DNA of 64,000 nucleotides, taken from assembly GCF_001548035.1 (NCBI RefSeq), contig NZ_AP014723.1:682001-746000 (forward strand), given 5' to 3'. The translations under genes were made by a program, and so were the position numbers. The notes beneath the pieces were generated by a model. That model worked only from the letters and a program-made list of their open reading frames with translations, did no database searches and was not told where the DNA came from. Positions 37,303 to 46,224 of this stretch are shown piece after piece (the first letter of the stretch is position 1; every line of letters begins with the position of its first letter). Source of the DNA: Sulfurospirillum sp. UCH001 (GTDB taxonomy: Bacteria; Campylobacterota; Campylobacteria; Campylobacterales; Sulfurospirillaceae).

Positions 37303-37698
37303 ATGCAAACCTTAGGTGATGAAATTTTACTGGATGATACCTCCTTATTGGTTTCCGAAACGGATGCAAAAGGGATTATTGTTTATGCCGATGAAACCTT
37401 TGTTAAATTTTCAGAATACGCCTTAGAAGAGCTTATAGGCAGACCGCATAATATGATTCGTCATCCTGATATGCCAAAAGCTGCTTTTAAAGAGTTATGG
37501 GCAACGGTAAAATCAGGCAATGTTTGGCAAGGATTTGTTAAAAATCGAACAAAAAATGGGAAATTTTATTGGGTGTATGCGACGGTTTTTCCTTTTGGCA
37601 AAGACCATTATCTCTCTGTTCGTAAAATGGCGAGCCGTGAAGAGGTGGAAAAATATTCAAAACTGTATGCCACAATGCGTGCAAGTGAGGGAAGATAA
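37303..37698 (+). CDS. Aer/CetB-like PAS domain protein
   Basis: A 131-residue soluble protein that is almost entirely one PAS domain. The motifs YADETFVKFSEYALEELIG, NMIRHPDMP and NGKFYWVYATVFP match the FAD-binding PAS of energy-taxis proteins Aer and CetB. It lacks any membrane or signalling domain of its own. The chemoreceptor gene begins directly after its stop, so the two form a bipartite unit like C. jejuni CetB/CetA. The start ATG 37303 has AAGGAT upstream. FAD binding and redox sensing are inferred. Confidence 0.88.
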   Translation: MQTLGDEILLDDTSLLVSETDAKGIIVYADETFVKFSEYALEELIGRPHNMIRHPDMPKAAFKELWATVKSGNVWQGFVKNRTKNGKFYWVYATVFPFGKDHYLSVRKMASREEVEKYSKLYATMRASEGR

Positions 37699-39402
37699 AT
37701 GAAAGCATTAAGTATTCAATTTAAAGTAACCATGTTAGTGGTTATTTCCCTTGTATTAACAGCTGTTGTTTCGACATTAGTGGTTGCTTTTTTGATGCAC
37801 AATGAAGCAACAGAGCGTTTAGAAGGCACACGCGCGGTGATGACACGTGAAAAAGTAGAAGCACTTTCTGATAAAGTAAAAATTGCTTACCATGTGGTGA
37901 ACTCCTTTTATGAAGCATTGCAAAATGACGCTGATAAAACAGACCCGAGTGTGGTTAAAGCCTACCAAGAAAAAGCAAAAATAGCGATCAAAAAGCTTCG
38001 TTTTGGAGAAGATGGGTATTTTTGGATTAATGATTTTACCCCTAAAATGGTGATGCATCCTATAAAACCAGCTTTAGATGGGGCAGATTTGAGCCAATCA
38101 AAAGATCCAAAAGGCAAATTTTTATTTAATGAGATGGTGGACGTTGCTACTAAAAATGGCAAAGGCGTAGTCAATTATATGTGGGAAAAACCAGGGTTTG
38201 ATACACCACAAGCCAAAATTTCGTTTGTAGAAGGGTTTAAGCCTTGGGGATGGATTATAGGCACAGGTGTGTATGCAGATGATATTGATGCACTCGTTGC
38301 TAAAGAGAAACAAAAACTTGATGATGCTTTGATCAATTTGATGATTCGCAACAGTATCATTCTTCTCATTGTAGTTGCTCTTTTCTCTTTCGTGTCACGT
38401 TATTTGAGTCAAAAACTCATTGGAAAAAGAATGGCAGATTTGAAGCGCTATGTTGAAGATTTTGGGCTTTATGTCACCAACAAAAAGAATTTAATTGATT
38501 ATCGCCTAGACGATCATGCCGATGATGAAATAGGCTCAACAGTAAGCGTCATTGATAAAACATTTAAAGACTTCGAAAAGCTACGTTTGGATGATTTGCG
38601 TGTAGTGGGTGAAGTATTGATTATTTGTTCCAAAATGTCAAACGGTTATATGGAAAACAAGACCTCTTACGTCTCTTCAAATTTCCTTACCAATCGCCTC
38701 TCCTATGAAATTGATGCAATGATTGCTAAGGTCAATGAAGTGATGAATGCAACACTCTTATCTTTGAAAAATTTTCAAAACGGTGATTTTAGTAAGCCCA
38801 TAACCATTTCAACAAGTGGCGAGCTTAAAGAATTGGTTGATGGCGTGAATGCGCTTGGTAGTTCTTTGGCCCAAACAATTGCTGAAAATGCAGAACAGAG
38901 TGCAATGATTCGTGAGAGTTCTAAACAACTTGCAAACTCAGTTGCAACCATCAAAAATGAACCACTCAGCGATCTTAATCGCATTGTTAAGAAAACAACA
39001 GCATCCATGCAAGAGATGGGTTCTATTCAACAGCATCTTGCCGAAACGTTGAGCACGCTTACGCAAAATGCTAAAGAGGCAAATGATATCTTAAATATGA
39101 TCGGAGATATTGCGGATCAAACCAACTTGCTAGCGCTTAATGCTGCTATTGAAGCCGCTCGTGCGGGTGAGCATGGACGAGGTTTTGCAGTTGTTGCGGA
39201 CAATATTCGTGAACTTGCCGATAAAACAAACCACTCTTTGACGCAAATTCAAGCTACTATTGGGGTAATTGTTGGTGGGATTGTGGATAGTTCTGCAAAA
39301 ATGAGCCACAATGCAAAAGAGATGAACACGTTAACCAGTGATGTTGAAGAGATTCAAGAAAAGACAGGTGATATTCTTTCTATCATGAGTAAGCTCGGCT
39401 AA
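37699..39402 (+). CDS. Chemoreceptor with sCache_2-like sensor and short signalling arm
   Basis: Chemoreceptor of 567 residues. TM1 about 10-33; periplasmic Cache domain about 35-212 with [19 protein letters not shown] and [12 protein letters not shown], typical of sCache_2; TM2 about 216-235. HAMP-like segments follow (about 240-390), then the signalling hairpin with the tip at 488-494. Only 73 residues follow the tip, against about 135 in the two other receptors, so the C-terminal methylation arm is short. It abuts the PAS gene, and its own sensor implies two inputs. A terminator lies right after the stop. Confidence 0.92.
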   Translation: MKALSIQFKVTMLVVISLVLTAVVSTLVVAFLMHNEATERLEGTRAVMTREKVEALSDKVKIAYHVVNSFYEALQNDADKTDPSVVKAYQEKAKIAIKKLRFGEDGYFWINDFTPKMVMHPIKPALDGADLSQSKDPKGKFLFNEMVDVATKNGKGVVNYMWEKPGFDTPQAKISFVEGFKPWGWIIGTGVYADDIDALVAKEKQKLDDALINLMIRNSIILLIVVALFSFVSRYLSQKLIGKRMADLKRYVEDFGLYVTNKKNLIDYRLDDHADDEIGSTVSVIDKTFKDFEKLRLDDLRVVGEVLIICSKMSNGYMENKTSYVSSNFLTNRLSYEIDAMIAKVNEVMNATLLSLKNFQNGDFSKPITISTSGELKELVDGVNALGSSLAQTIAENAEQSAMIRESSKQLANSVATIKNEPLSDLNRIVKKTTASMQEMGSIQQHLAETLSTLTQNAKEANDILNMIGDIADQTNLLALNAAIEAARAGEHGRGFAVVADNIRELADKTNHSLTQIQATIGVIVGGIVDSSAKMSHNAKEMNTLTSDVEEIQEKTGDILSIMSKLG

Positions 39403-39408
39403 TGCAAA

Positions 39409-39438
39409 CGTTACATGTAATTTTTTTTACATGTAACG
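39409..39438 (+). terminator. Inverted TTACATGTAA pair after the Cache chemoreceptor
   Basis: Perfect 12-bp arms CGTTACATGTAA / TTACATGTAACG with a TTTTTT loop, 7 bases after the stop codon. Each arm is itself palindromic. Confidence 0.75.
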
Positions 39439-39479
39439 CCTCTTTCTTCTTAAAGACCTTCATATTTTTTTCCTCTATC

Positions 39480-39485
39480 CGATAT
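39480..39485 (+). promoter_or_regulatory. Possible sigma28-like -10 (CGATAT)
   Basis: CGATAT, preceded by C, lies 39 bases before the Ser-rich protein start and resembles the FliA -10 of Epsilonproteobacteria. The nearest TTAAAG is 24 bases upstream, too far for a standard -35. Confidence 0.35.
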
Positions 39486-39523
39486 AGCTTTGGGGGCACA
39501 TGAAAACAGAAGGAGATGGTTCT

Positions 39524-40018
39524 ATGAACACCATTAGCACATCGTATTCATCCCAAGTTTTGGTAGACCAAGGTACTACCAATAATAGTTCAAGTGTTGT
39601 AGCTTCTGCAACAAAAGAAGATAGTACAGCGAATGTAGGTAGTATTCCTGTTGATAGTGTTGAGATTTCTGATGAGGCAAAAGCTCTAGCTTCAAATGCT
39701 TCATCTTCAAGTTCATCAACATCATCAGAGAGTTCTAGTGAAAATAAAACTTCTGGTAATGCACAAAGCGGGGGCGCAAGTGCAGCTTCAGGAGCGAGTG
39801 ATTCGTCATCTTCAAGTAGCAGTACGATTGAAGAACAAATAAAAGCTTTAGAGAAGAAAATTGCTGTGTTGGAAAAAGAAATTGCTGCAGAGCAACAGTT
39901 ATCTAAAAACGATGAAGCACATGAAAAAAATCTTCAAATAAAACAAGCACTTCTTGCTACGTATCAGGCTCAACTCGCAGAGCTTGAACAAAAAGCAGCA
40001 GAGGCAACATCTGCCTAA
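39524..40018 (+). CDS. Ser-rich low-complexity protein with coiled coil, possibly flagellum-related
   Basis: A 164-residue protein without a recognised family. A disordered Ser/Thr/Asn-rich N-terminal half includes a run of serines (about residues 60-105). It is followed by a clear heptad coiled coil (about 104-162, rich in Leu, Glu, Lys and Gln). The segment VDSVEISDEAKALAS resembles the N-terminal motif often seen in FlgM-like and other flagellar proteins. No signal peptide is seen. AGGAG supports ATG 39524 over 39500. It is flanked by TTACATGTAA terminators on both sides, so it is a single-gene unit. Confidence 0.75.
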   Translation: MNTISTSYSSQVLVDQGTTNNSSSVVASATKEDSTANVGSIPVDSVEISDEAKALASNASSSSSSTSSESSSENKTSGNAQSGGASAASGASDSSSSSSSTIEEQIKALEKKIAVLEKEIAAEQQLSKNDEAHEKNLQIKQALLATYQAQLAELEQKAAEATSA

Positions 40019-40037
40019 CAATCCCTTTGGCTTGGGT

Positions 40038-40074
40038 AAAAGCTTTACATGTCAATGTTACATGTAAAGCTTTT
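40038..40074 (+). terminator. Terminator with TTACATGTAA stem before dnaE
   Basis: Perfect 15-bp stem AAAAGCTTTACATGT / ACATGTAAAGCTTTT with a 7-base loop. The A-rich lead and T-rich tail suit termination in both directions. Confidence 0.85.
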
Positions 40075-40110
40075 AAATGACTTCTTACACCCTCTTAAGC
40101 GCTCATTGGG

Positions 40111-40116
40111 TACAAT
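40111..40116 (+). promoter_or_regulatory. Probable -10 box for dnaE
   Basis: TACAAT 29 bases before the dnaE ATG, just after the preceding terminator. Confidence 0.5.
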
Positions 40117-40144
40117 CTGAAAAACTATATTGAACAGAGAATTT

Positions 40145-43100
40145 ATGAGCGAAATACCTTACACACACTTACATTTACACACCGAATATTCACTTCTTGA
40201 TGGCGCAAACAAGATAGGAAAGCTTGCTAAAAAACTCAAATCGCAAGGCGTGACTTCTGTTGCTATCACCGATCATGGCAATATGTTTGGTGCGATTGAT
40301 TTTTATAAAACCATGCGTAAAGAAGGCATTAAGCCTATTATCGGAATGGAAGCATACATTCATAACCAAGATGACATTGGTGATAAGAGTACAAAACAAC
40401 GATTTCACCTCTGTTTGTATGCAAAAAATGAGATAGGTTACAAAAATTTGATGTATCTCTCTTCTATGAGTTATATCAAAGGGTTTTACTACTATCCTCG
40501 TATCAACAAACAGCTTTTAAAAGAACATTCTGAAGGACTGATCTGCTCAGGTGCTTGTCTGCAAGGCGAAGTCAACTGGCATCTTAATCTTAATAATAAA
40601 CGAAATGTCCAATTTGGAGCACGTGGTTATGAGAGAGCTAAAGAGATAGCGCTTGAATACAAAGAGATTTTTGGTGAAGATTTTTATCTAGAAATTATGC
40701 GTCATGGTATTACCGATCAGCATTTTATTGACGATGATATTTTGAAACTTGCTAAAGAGACCAACATTAAAATTATCGCAACCAACGATACGCATTATTT
40801 GGAGCAAGATAACGCCGAAGCGCATGAGGCATTTATGTGTATCGCGATGAATAAAGAGTTTGATGACCCAAATCGTCTGCGTCACTCCGTACATGAGTTT
40901 TATCTCAAATCTCCAGTTCAGATGAGTGACCTTTTTGCGGACATCCCTGAAGCGATTACCAACACCCAAGAGATTGTGGATAAGTGTAATTTAGAGATTA
41001 AACTAGGCGATCCAACCCCTCCAAAATTCAAGTTTATGAAAGAGTATGCGCAAAAAGAGGGACTTAGCTTCGAAAGTGATGATGACTTTTTTGCGTACCA
41101 GTGTCGCAAAGGTCTTGAAAAACGTCTAGTGCATATTGACACTAGCAAGCATGAAGAGTATAAAGCAAGACTAGAGAGAGAAATTGACATCATCTGTAAG
41201 ATGAAATTCCCAGGCTATATGCTTATCGTTTGGGATTTTATCCGTGAAGCAAAAGAAAGAGGCGTTCCTGTAGGACCTGGAAGGGGTTCTGCTGCTGGTA
41301 GTCTGGTAGCATTTTCACTTTTCATCACCGACATTGACCCGATGCCGTACAACCTCCTTTTTGAGAGGTTCTTGAACCCTGAACGTATTAGTATGCCCGA
41401 TATTGATATTGACTTTTGTCAAAGCAGACGTGGCGAAATCATCGACTATGTTGTTGAAAAATACGGCCGTTATAATGTGGCGCAAGTTATCACCTTTGGT
41501 AAGCTTTTAGCAAAGGGTGTTATTCGTGACGTTGCCCGTGTTTTGGCTATTCCTTATGCCGAAGCGGATGCGATGGCAAAACTCATTCCTGATGAGCTTG
41601 GCATTACGCTTAATGGAATTGGTGTAGAAGGAGAAGAGGGGTACAAACCAGGTGCGTACCAAAAAGAGCCAAAGCTTCGTGAACTCATCGAGAGCAGCCC
41701 TAAAATGCAGCGTGTCTGGAAGTTTGCGTTAGCTCTTGAAGGACTGAATCGAAACTCTGGTATGCATGCCGCGGGTGTGGTTATCAGTGATGAAGAGTTA
41801 TGGCATAAAACACCACTCTATCAGCCTTCAGGCGAAGACCATTTAGTAACGCAGTATTCTCTGAATTACCTAGAAGATGTTGACTTAATCAAGTTCGACT
41901 TCTTGGGTCTTAAGACCCTCACGGTGATTGATAATGCACTGAAACTCATTAAATCTCGTTATAACACAGAGATCAACTTTAATACCTTAGATGTGAATGA
42001 TCCTAAAGTCTATGAACTTATTCAAAGCGGTGATACAGTAGGCCTTTTCCAGATCGAATCGAGCGGTATGCAGTCTTTGAATGAGCGTTTAAAACCAACT
42101 ACTTTTGAGGACTTAATTGCGGTTTTGGCATTGTATCGTCCAGGTCCGATGGAATCAGGAATGCTCGATGATTTTATTGACCGTAAAAATGGACGTAAAG
42201 AGATCAAATACTTTTTTGACGAGTTCACCGAACCTCTAAAACCAATCCTTGAACCAACCTATGGAGTTATCGTCTATCAAGAACAGGTTATGCAGATTGT
42301 TCAAAGTATTGGTGGGTTTAGTCTTGGTGAAGCGGATTTGATTCGTCGTGCGATGGGTAAGAAAAAAATCGACTACATGAAGCAAAAAGCCGAAGAATTT
42401 GCGGAAGGTGCAGTAAAACAGGGGTTAGATAAAGACCATGCAATCGAACTTTTTGGTTTGATTGAAAAGTTTGCGGGCTATGGTTTTAACAAATCCCACT
42501 CCGCAGCCTATGCAATGGTAACGTTTCAAACCGCGTATCTTAAATGTTACTATCCACAAGAGTTTATGGCGGCTCTTTTAACCTCAGAGCAAGACAATAC
42601 CGACAAAATCGTTAAGTACATTGATGAGGTTAAACGCTTAGGCATTAAACTTTTACCGCCAAGTATTCAACACAGTTTGATTGAATTTAGCGCGATTACC
42701 GATAGCGATGGCGAAGAGGCGATTTTATTTGGTATGGGTGCGATTAAAGGTGTTGGAAATGCTGCCATCAGTAAAATCTTAGAAGCAAGAGCTGAAGCTC
42801 CGTTTGCTGATATTAGCGATTTTATTTCGCGAATAGATAGCTCAAAAGTCAATAAAAAAGTCCTAGAATCATTCATAAAATCGGGCAGTTTTGATGACTT
42901 TGGCTATACCAGACGCGCACTTTTGGAAAATATTGATAGCATTATTGAAGCAAGCGCTGAGTGCAGTCGTGCTAAAAAGATGGCTGAGTACTCGCTCTTT
43001 GGTGATATGGTAGAGATGACAACCGTTCAGGTGAGCATCGACAATATCCCTGAGTTTGATAACAAACGTATGCTTGAGCTTGAAAAAGAGACTATTGGTT

Positions 43101-43690
43101 TTTACATCTCAGGACATCCACTCGATGCCTTTAGGGCTGAAATTGACGAGATGAGCTATACGCTCTCCAGTGAAAAAGATCAAATTGAAGATGGAAGTAA
43201 AGCCTTATTTATCGGTAAAGTTGAAGGTATTACGGAGAAGATCAGCAAAAAAGGTAATAAGTTTGGAATTATTACGCTTATGGATTTCCATGGCAGTATG
43301 GAATTAACTGTCTTTGAAAAACAACTCGAATCTCTCTCTAAGATGGACCTTGAAAACCCTCTCTGTTTTAAAGTCGAAGTAACCAATGACGGGCAAAATA
43401 CAAAAATGCGTGTCATGAAAATCATGGAGCTCAGCGAGGCTAAAAAAGAGAAGATTGAGACAAAAGTTATTGAAGTTCCGCTCGATCCAAAAGTTCTTTT
43501 GATTGATCTTAGTGATGATCCAACACAATTAGAGATTTTGTATCAAATCGTGCGTGAATGTTCAGGGCGAAGGCCTTTGCATTTAGTGATTACATCCAAA
43601 CTCCAAGATGTTGTGATTGAAACAGGTTTTGGGGTGGACGATAGTATTGATGAGAAGATTGCAGAATTAGAGTATGTAAAGGTGATCTAA
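40145..43690 (+). CDS. dnaE: DNA polymerase III alpha subunit
   Basis: Replicative polymerase catalytic subunit, 1,181 residues. N-terminal PHP domain starts at THLHLHTEYSLLDG. The polymerase core carries GPGRGSAAGSLVAF and PDIDIDFCQSRR (catalytic aspartates). Fingers, tandem helix-hairpin-helix region (GIGAIKGVG-like MGAIKGVGNAA), OB domain (about 1020-1090) and a C-terminal tau-binding region follow. ATG 40145 is preferred over the TTG at 40130 because the PHP motif then starts near residue 6. It ends at a shared terminator with flgS. Confidence 0.97.
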   Translation: MSEIPYTHLHLHTEYSLLDGANKIGKLAKKLKSQGVTSVAITDHGNMFGAIDFYKTMRKEGIKPIIGMEAYIHNQDDIGDKSTKQRFHLCLYAKNEIGYKNLMYLSSMSYIKGFYYYPRINKQLLKEHSEGLICSGACLQGEVNWHLNLNNKRNVQFGARGYERAKEIALEYKEIFGEDFYLEIMRHGITDQHFIDDDILKLAKETNIKIIATNDTHYLEQDNAEAHEAFMCIAMNKEFDDPNRLRHSVHEFYLKSPVQMSDLFADIPEAITNTQEIVDKCNLEIKLGDPTPPKFKFMKEYAQKEGLSFESDDDFFAYQCRKGLEKRLVHIDTSKHEEYKARLEREIDIICKMKFPGYMLIVWDFIREAKERGVPVGPGRGSAAGSLVAFSLFITDIDPMPYNLLFERFLNPERISMPDIDIDFCQSRRGEIIDYVVEKYGRYNVAQVITFGKLLAKGVIRDVARVLAIPYAEADAMAKLIPDELGITLNGIGVEGEEGYKPGAYQKEPKLRELIESSPKMQRVWKFALALEGLNRNSGMHAAGVVISDEELWHKTPLYQPSGEDHLVTQYSLNYLEDVDLIKFDFLGLKTLTVIDNALKLIKSRYNTEINFNTLDVNDPKVYELIQSGDTVGLFQIESSGMQSLNERLKPTTFEDLIAVLALYRPGPMESGMLDDFIDRKNGRKEIKYFFDEFTEPLKPILEPTYGVIVYQEQVMQIVQSIGGFSLGEADLIRRAMGKKKIDYMKQKAEEFAEGAVKQGLDKDHAIELFGLIEKFAGYGFNKSHSAAYAMVTFQTAYLKCYYPQEFMAALLTSEQDNTDKIVKYIDEVKRLGIKLLPPSIQHSLIEFSAITDSDGEEAILFGMGAIKGVGNAAISKILEARAEAPFADISDFISRIDSSKVNKKVLESFIKSGSFDDFGYTRRALLENIDSIIEASAECSRAKKMAEYSLFGDMVEMTTVQVSIDNIPEFDNKRMLELEKETIGFYISGHPLDAFRAEIDEMSYTLSSEKDQIEDGSKALFIGKVEGITEKISKKGNKFGIITLMDFHGSMELTVFEKQLESLSKMDLENPLCFKVEVTNDGQNTKMRVMKIMELSEAKKEKIETKVIEVPLDPKVLLIDLSDDPTQLEILYQIVRECSGRRPLHLVITSKLQDVVIETGFGVDDSIDEKIAELEYVKVI

Positions 43691-43701
43691 CCTTTACATA
43701 C
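43672..43701. terminator. Shared terminator between dnaE and flgS
   Basis: Perfect 12-bp stem GTATGTAAAGGT / ACCTTTACATAC with a 6-base loop. It includes the dnaE stop codon and ends at the flgS stop. Confidence 0.8.
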
Positions 43702-44718
43702 CTATTTTGCGATTTTGATTTCAAAACCTTTAGGCTCTTCAAGCAGATTGATTTTGCCATTATGCGCTTGAATAATTTGCAGTGAAAGAGCCAACCCTAG
43801 CCCATTTCCTTTTGTTTTGGTTGTTTTAAAAGGCTCAAAAAGAATATTTTTATTTTCGATAGGTTTACCATCGTCTTTTACGTGTAAGATGACATATTCA
43901 CTATCTTCCACAAATGAAATACTGACATTTCCACTCTCTTTTTCGCACTCTTCAATTGCGTCAATCGCATTGAAAATAAAGTTTTGAAGCACTAAGTTTA
44001 GAAGTTCAAAATCTGCTTTAATCTCAACGTGCGGTAAATCAAAATGAAAAGCAACTTCTTTTGTATAGGAGTAATGTGAAATAGCTTGTTCACACTCTTT
44101 AATTAAACGATCAAGATAGAAAAAACTAGGATTGATCTGTACGCTTTTTGTAAAAAGAAGCGTCGCTTTAATAATGCGTTCTACTCGCCAAATCGCTTTT
44201 TTGATCTCTGTGACAAGCGGCTTTACATTTGGGTCTACTTTTTTAAGAAGAGTAGATGCCAGCAGGGAAACAGAGCCTATAGGATTGCGGATTTCATGAG
44301 AGAGATGAGCAGCGACTTGCCCCATGGAAACAAGGCGTTCTTGACGTTTCCCCTCGGTAATATCTGTGGCTGTAATAATTTTTTTATCGCTTTTCGTGAC
44401 ACTTTTAATGAGGTAAGACCTACCTTCAAAATCGACTTCACTCTCTTCTTCAAGTGACAATCCTTCTAAGATGGAGCCAATTTTTTTAGCTTCGCTGTTT
44501 TGTAAAAAGATAGCGCCATCATTGTCAAAAACCCATAAAGCATTGGGTTGTACTTCAATAATTTGGCGAATAAAATCTTGCAATGCTGTATAGGATTCAC
44601 CTAACTTTTTGTACTCATCTTCAATAACATAGGTTTGGTTAATCAGATCTTCCAAGCCCTGTTTAAACAGCTCTTTTTCTTTGGCACTGAGGCTGTTGAG
44701 CAACGTTTCATCAATCAT
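43702..44718 (-). CDS. flgS: Sensor histidine kinase FlgS
   Basis: Soluble NtrC-family kinase of 338 residues. A PAS-like region (about 45-120) is followed by an H-box LSHEIRNPIGSVSLLAS with the phosphoacceptor at His141, the same position reported for C. jejuni FlgS. The ATPase domain shows the N-box (NFIFNAIDAIEE), GNGLGLAL and the F-box EPFKTTK. There are no membrane segments. With FlgR it activates sigma54-dependent flagellar genes in Campylobacter; FlgR is not in the window. It is head-to-head with a class V aminotransferase gene, a pairing also seen in C. jejuni as I recall. Confidence 0.9.
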   Translation of the reverse strand: MIDETLLNSLSAKEKELFKQGLEDLINQTYVIEDEYKKLGESYTALQDFIRQIIEVQPNALWVFDNDGAIFLQNSEAKKIGSILEGLSLEEESEVDFEGRSYLIKSVTKSDKKIITATDITEGKRQERLVSMGQVAAHLSHEIRNPIGSVSLLASTLLKKVDPNVKPLVTEIKKAIWRVERIIKATLLFTKSVQINPSFFYLDRLIKECEQAISHYSYTKEVAFHFDLPHVEIKADFELLNLVLQNFIFNAIDAIEECEKESGNVSISFVEDSEYVILHVKDDGKPIENKNILFEPFKTTKTKGNGLGLALSLQIIQAHNGKINLLEEPKGFEIKIAK

Positions 44719-44756
44719 TTTTGATTCCCATCATCTCTTTAAATGTTTATAAAGGG

Positions 44757-44762
44757 TATAAT
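44757..44762 (+). promoter_or_regulatory. Probable -10 box for the aminotransferase gene
   Basis: TATAAT 39 bases after the flgS start codon on the opposite strand. It implies a translation start downstream of about 44769. Confidence 0.55.
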
Positions 44763-44786
44763 ACCGAAAAATTTTTGGATAAAGTA

Positions 44787-46055
44787 GTGCAAGCGATACG
44801 CAAAAATATCATTAAAGATAAAAATATTCTCTATTTTGACTATACCGCATCAGGGCAGGGGTATAAGCCTATTGAAAAGCAAATGCTAGAGATACTTAAA
44901 ACCTATGCAAATACCCATTCAGAGGTCTCTTCGAGTGCTGTTAAAACCAGCGAATATTATACAAAAGCGAGAGATGATTTACGCGTGGCCCTTGAGCTAG
45001 ATGATAGTTTTTACATTTTCCCTTGTGGAACAGGTGCAACGGGTGCTATCAAAAAATTTCAAGAACTGATGGGAGTTTACATTCCCCCTCGTACGCTTAA
45101 ACGCTACGGACATAAACCTGAAAACCTTCCCGTCGTTTTTGTTGGACCGTATGAGCATCATTCAAACGAACTGAGTTTTAGAGAAGGTTTATGTGAAGTG
45201 GTACGCATACCACTCGATAAAGAAGAAAAAATTGATATTGGCTTTTTAGAGAGTAAACTAGAAGCCTATAAAAACCGTGAGATTATCGCTTCTTTTTCCG
45301 TGGCATCAAATGTTACGGGCATTATGAGTGATTACAAAAGCATTTATAAACTCATTAAACGTTATAACGGTATTTTGTGCCTTGATGCGGCAGCGGCTTC
45401 ACCTTATATTAACATTGATTGTAACTACTACGATGCTCTTTTCCTCTCTCCTCATAAGTTATTAGGTGGTGTTGGATCATGCGGTATATTGGTGATGAAA
45501 AAAGAGCTTTGTTGTGAGACAACACCAACGTTTGCAGGTGGTGGAACAGTAGGGTACGTTTCTAGAACATCTCATAATTTTTTAAGCGATATTGAACTTA
45601 TTGAAGATGCAGGAACGCCTGCTATCTTGCAATTTATAAAAGCATCCCTTGCCTACAACCTTCGTAACGAAATAGGACTCGATAAAATTTATGCCATTGA
45701 AACAGAACTCAAGTTTTACTTTGGCTCGCGTATTCGTGCCATTGAAGGGGTGAAACTTTACTGTAAATATTCGCAAGATAAACTTCCTATCTTTTCACTC
45801 AATTTTGAAGGTATCAATCCTTATGATATTTCACAATACCTCTCTGAGCATTTTGGTATTCAAACCAGAGCAGGATGTAGCTGTGCAGGACCGTATGGAC
45901 ATGATCTTTTGCATTTAAAAGATGGACAAAGTTTTGATGAAAAACCAGGTTGGTTACGCATCTCTATTCATTATACGCACACTAAAAAAGAGATAGATAG
46001 GCTTTTAGAAGCAATTAAAAAAGCGGTAAAAGCGTTACGTAAATCTCATAATTAA
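44787..46055 (+). CDS. Class V aminotransferase / cysteine desulfurase-like PLP enzyme
   Basis: A PLP enzyme of about 422 residues. The PLP lysine is in FLSPHKLLGG, the aspartate in LCLDAAAASPY, and a cysteine loop RAGCSCAGPYGHDLL resembles the active-site loop of NifS/SufS desulfurases. Desulfurase or other beta-elimination activity is possible; the substrate is unknown. The frame is open from 44721, but a TATAAT at 44757 makes GTG 44787 (GGAT upstream) or TTG 44775 the likely start. It is followed by a good terminator. Confidence 0.85.
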   Translation: MQAIRKNIIKDKNILYFDYTASGQGYKPIEKQMLEILKTYANTHSEVSSSAVKTSEYYTKARDDLRVALELDDSFYIFPCGTGATGAIKKFQELMGVYIPPRTLKRYGHKPENLPVVFVGPYEHHSNELSFREGLCEVVRIPLDKEEKIDIGFLESKLEAYKNREIIASFSVASNVTGIMSDYKSIYKLIKRYNGILCLDAAAASPYINIDCNYYDALFLSPHKLLGGVGSCGILVMKKELCCETTPTFAGGGTVGYVSRTSHNFLSDIELIEDAGTPAILQFIKASLAYNLRNEIGLDKIYAIETELKFYFGSRIRAIEGVKLYCKYSQDKLPIFSLNFEGINPYDISQYLSEHFGIQTRAGCSCAGPYGHDLLHLKDGQSFDEKPGWLRISIHYTHTKKEIDRLLEAIKKAVKALRKSHN

Positions 46056-46063
46056 TCTACATT

Positions 46064-46096
46064 ATGTAAGGTTTTGTGCATTCAAAAACCTTACAT
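46064..46096 (+). terminator. Terminator after the aminotransferase gene
   Basis: Perfect 12-bp stem ATGTAAGGTTTT / AAAACCTTACAT with a 9-base loop, followed by CCCTCTTTTCC. Confidence 0.75.
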
Positions 46097-46224
46097 CCCT
46101 CTTTTCCTCTTTCTCTTTAAAAATACTATTTAGGATACTTTAATATTGTTAGCATTAGAATAACAGCTTGCACTTAAAAAAAAGAGCATAAAATGCTTCT
46201 CTGTGAAAAAGAGGTTAAGTCTGT

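Noticed and set aside
39450-39485. Complete sigma28 promoter before the Ser-rich gene
   Set aside because: Only the -10-like CGATAT fits. The TTAAAG upstream is 24 bases away, so a full promoter is not supported and only the -10 is listed with low confidence.
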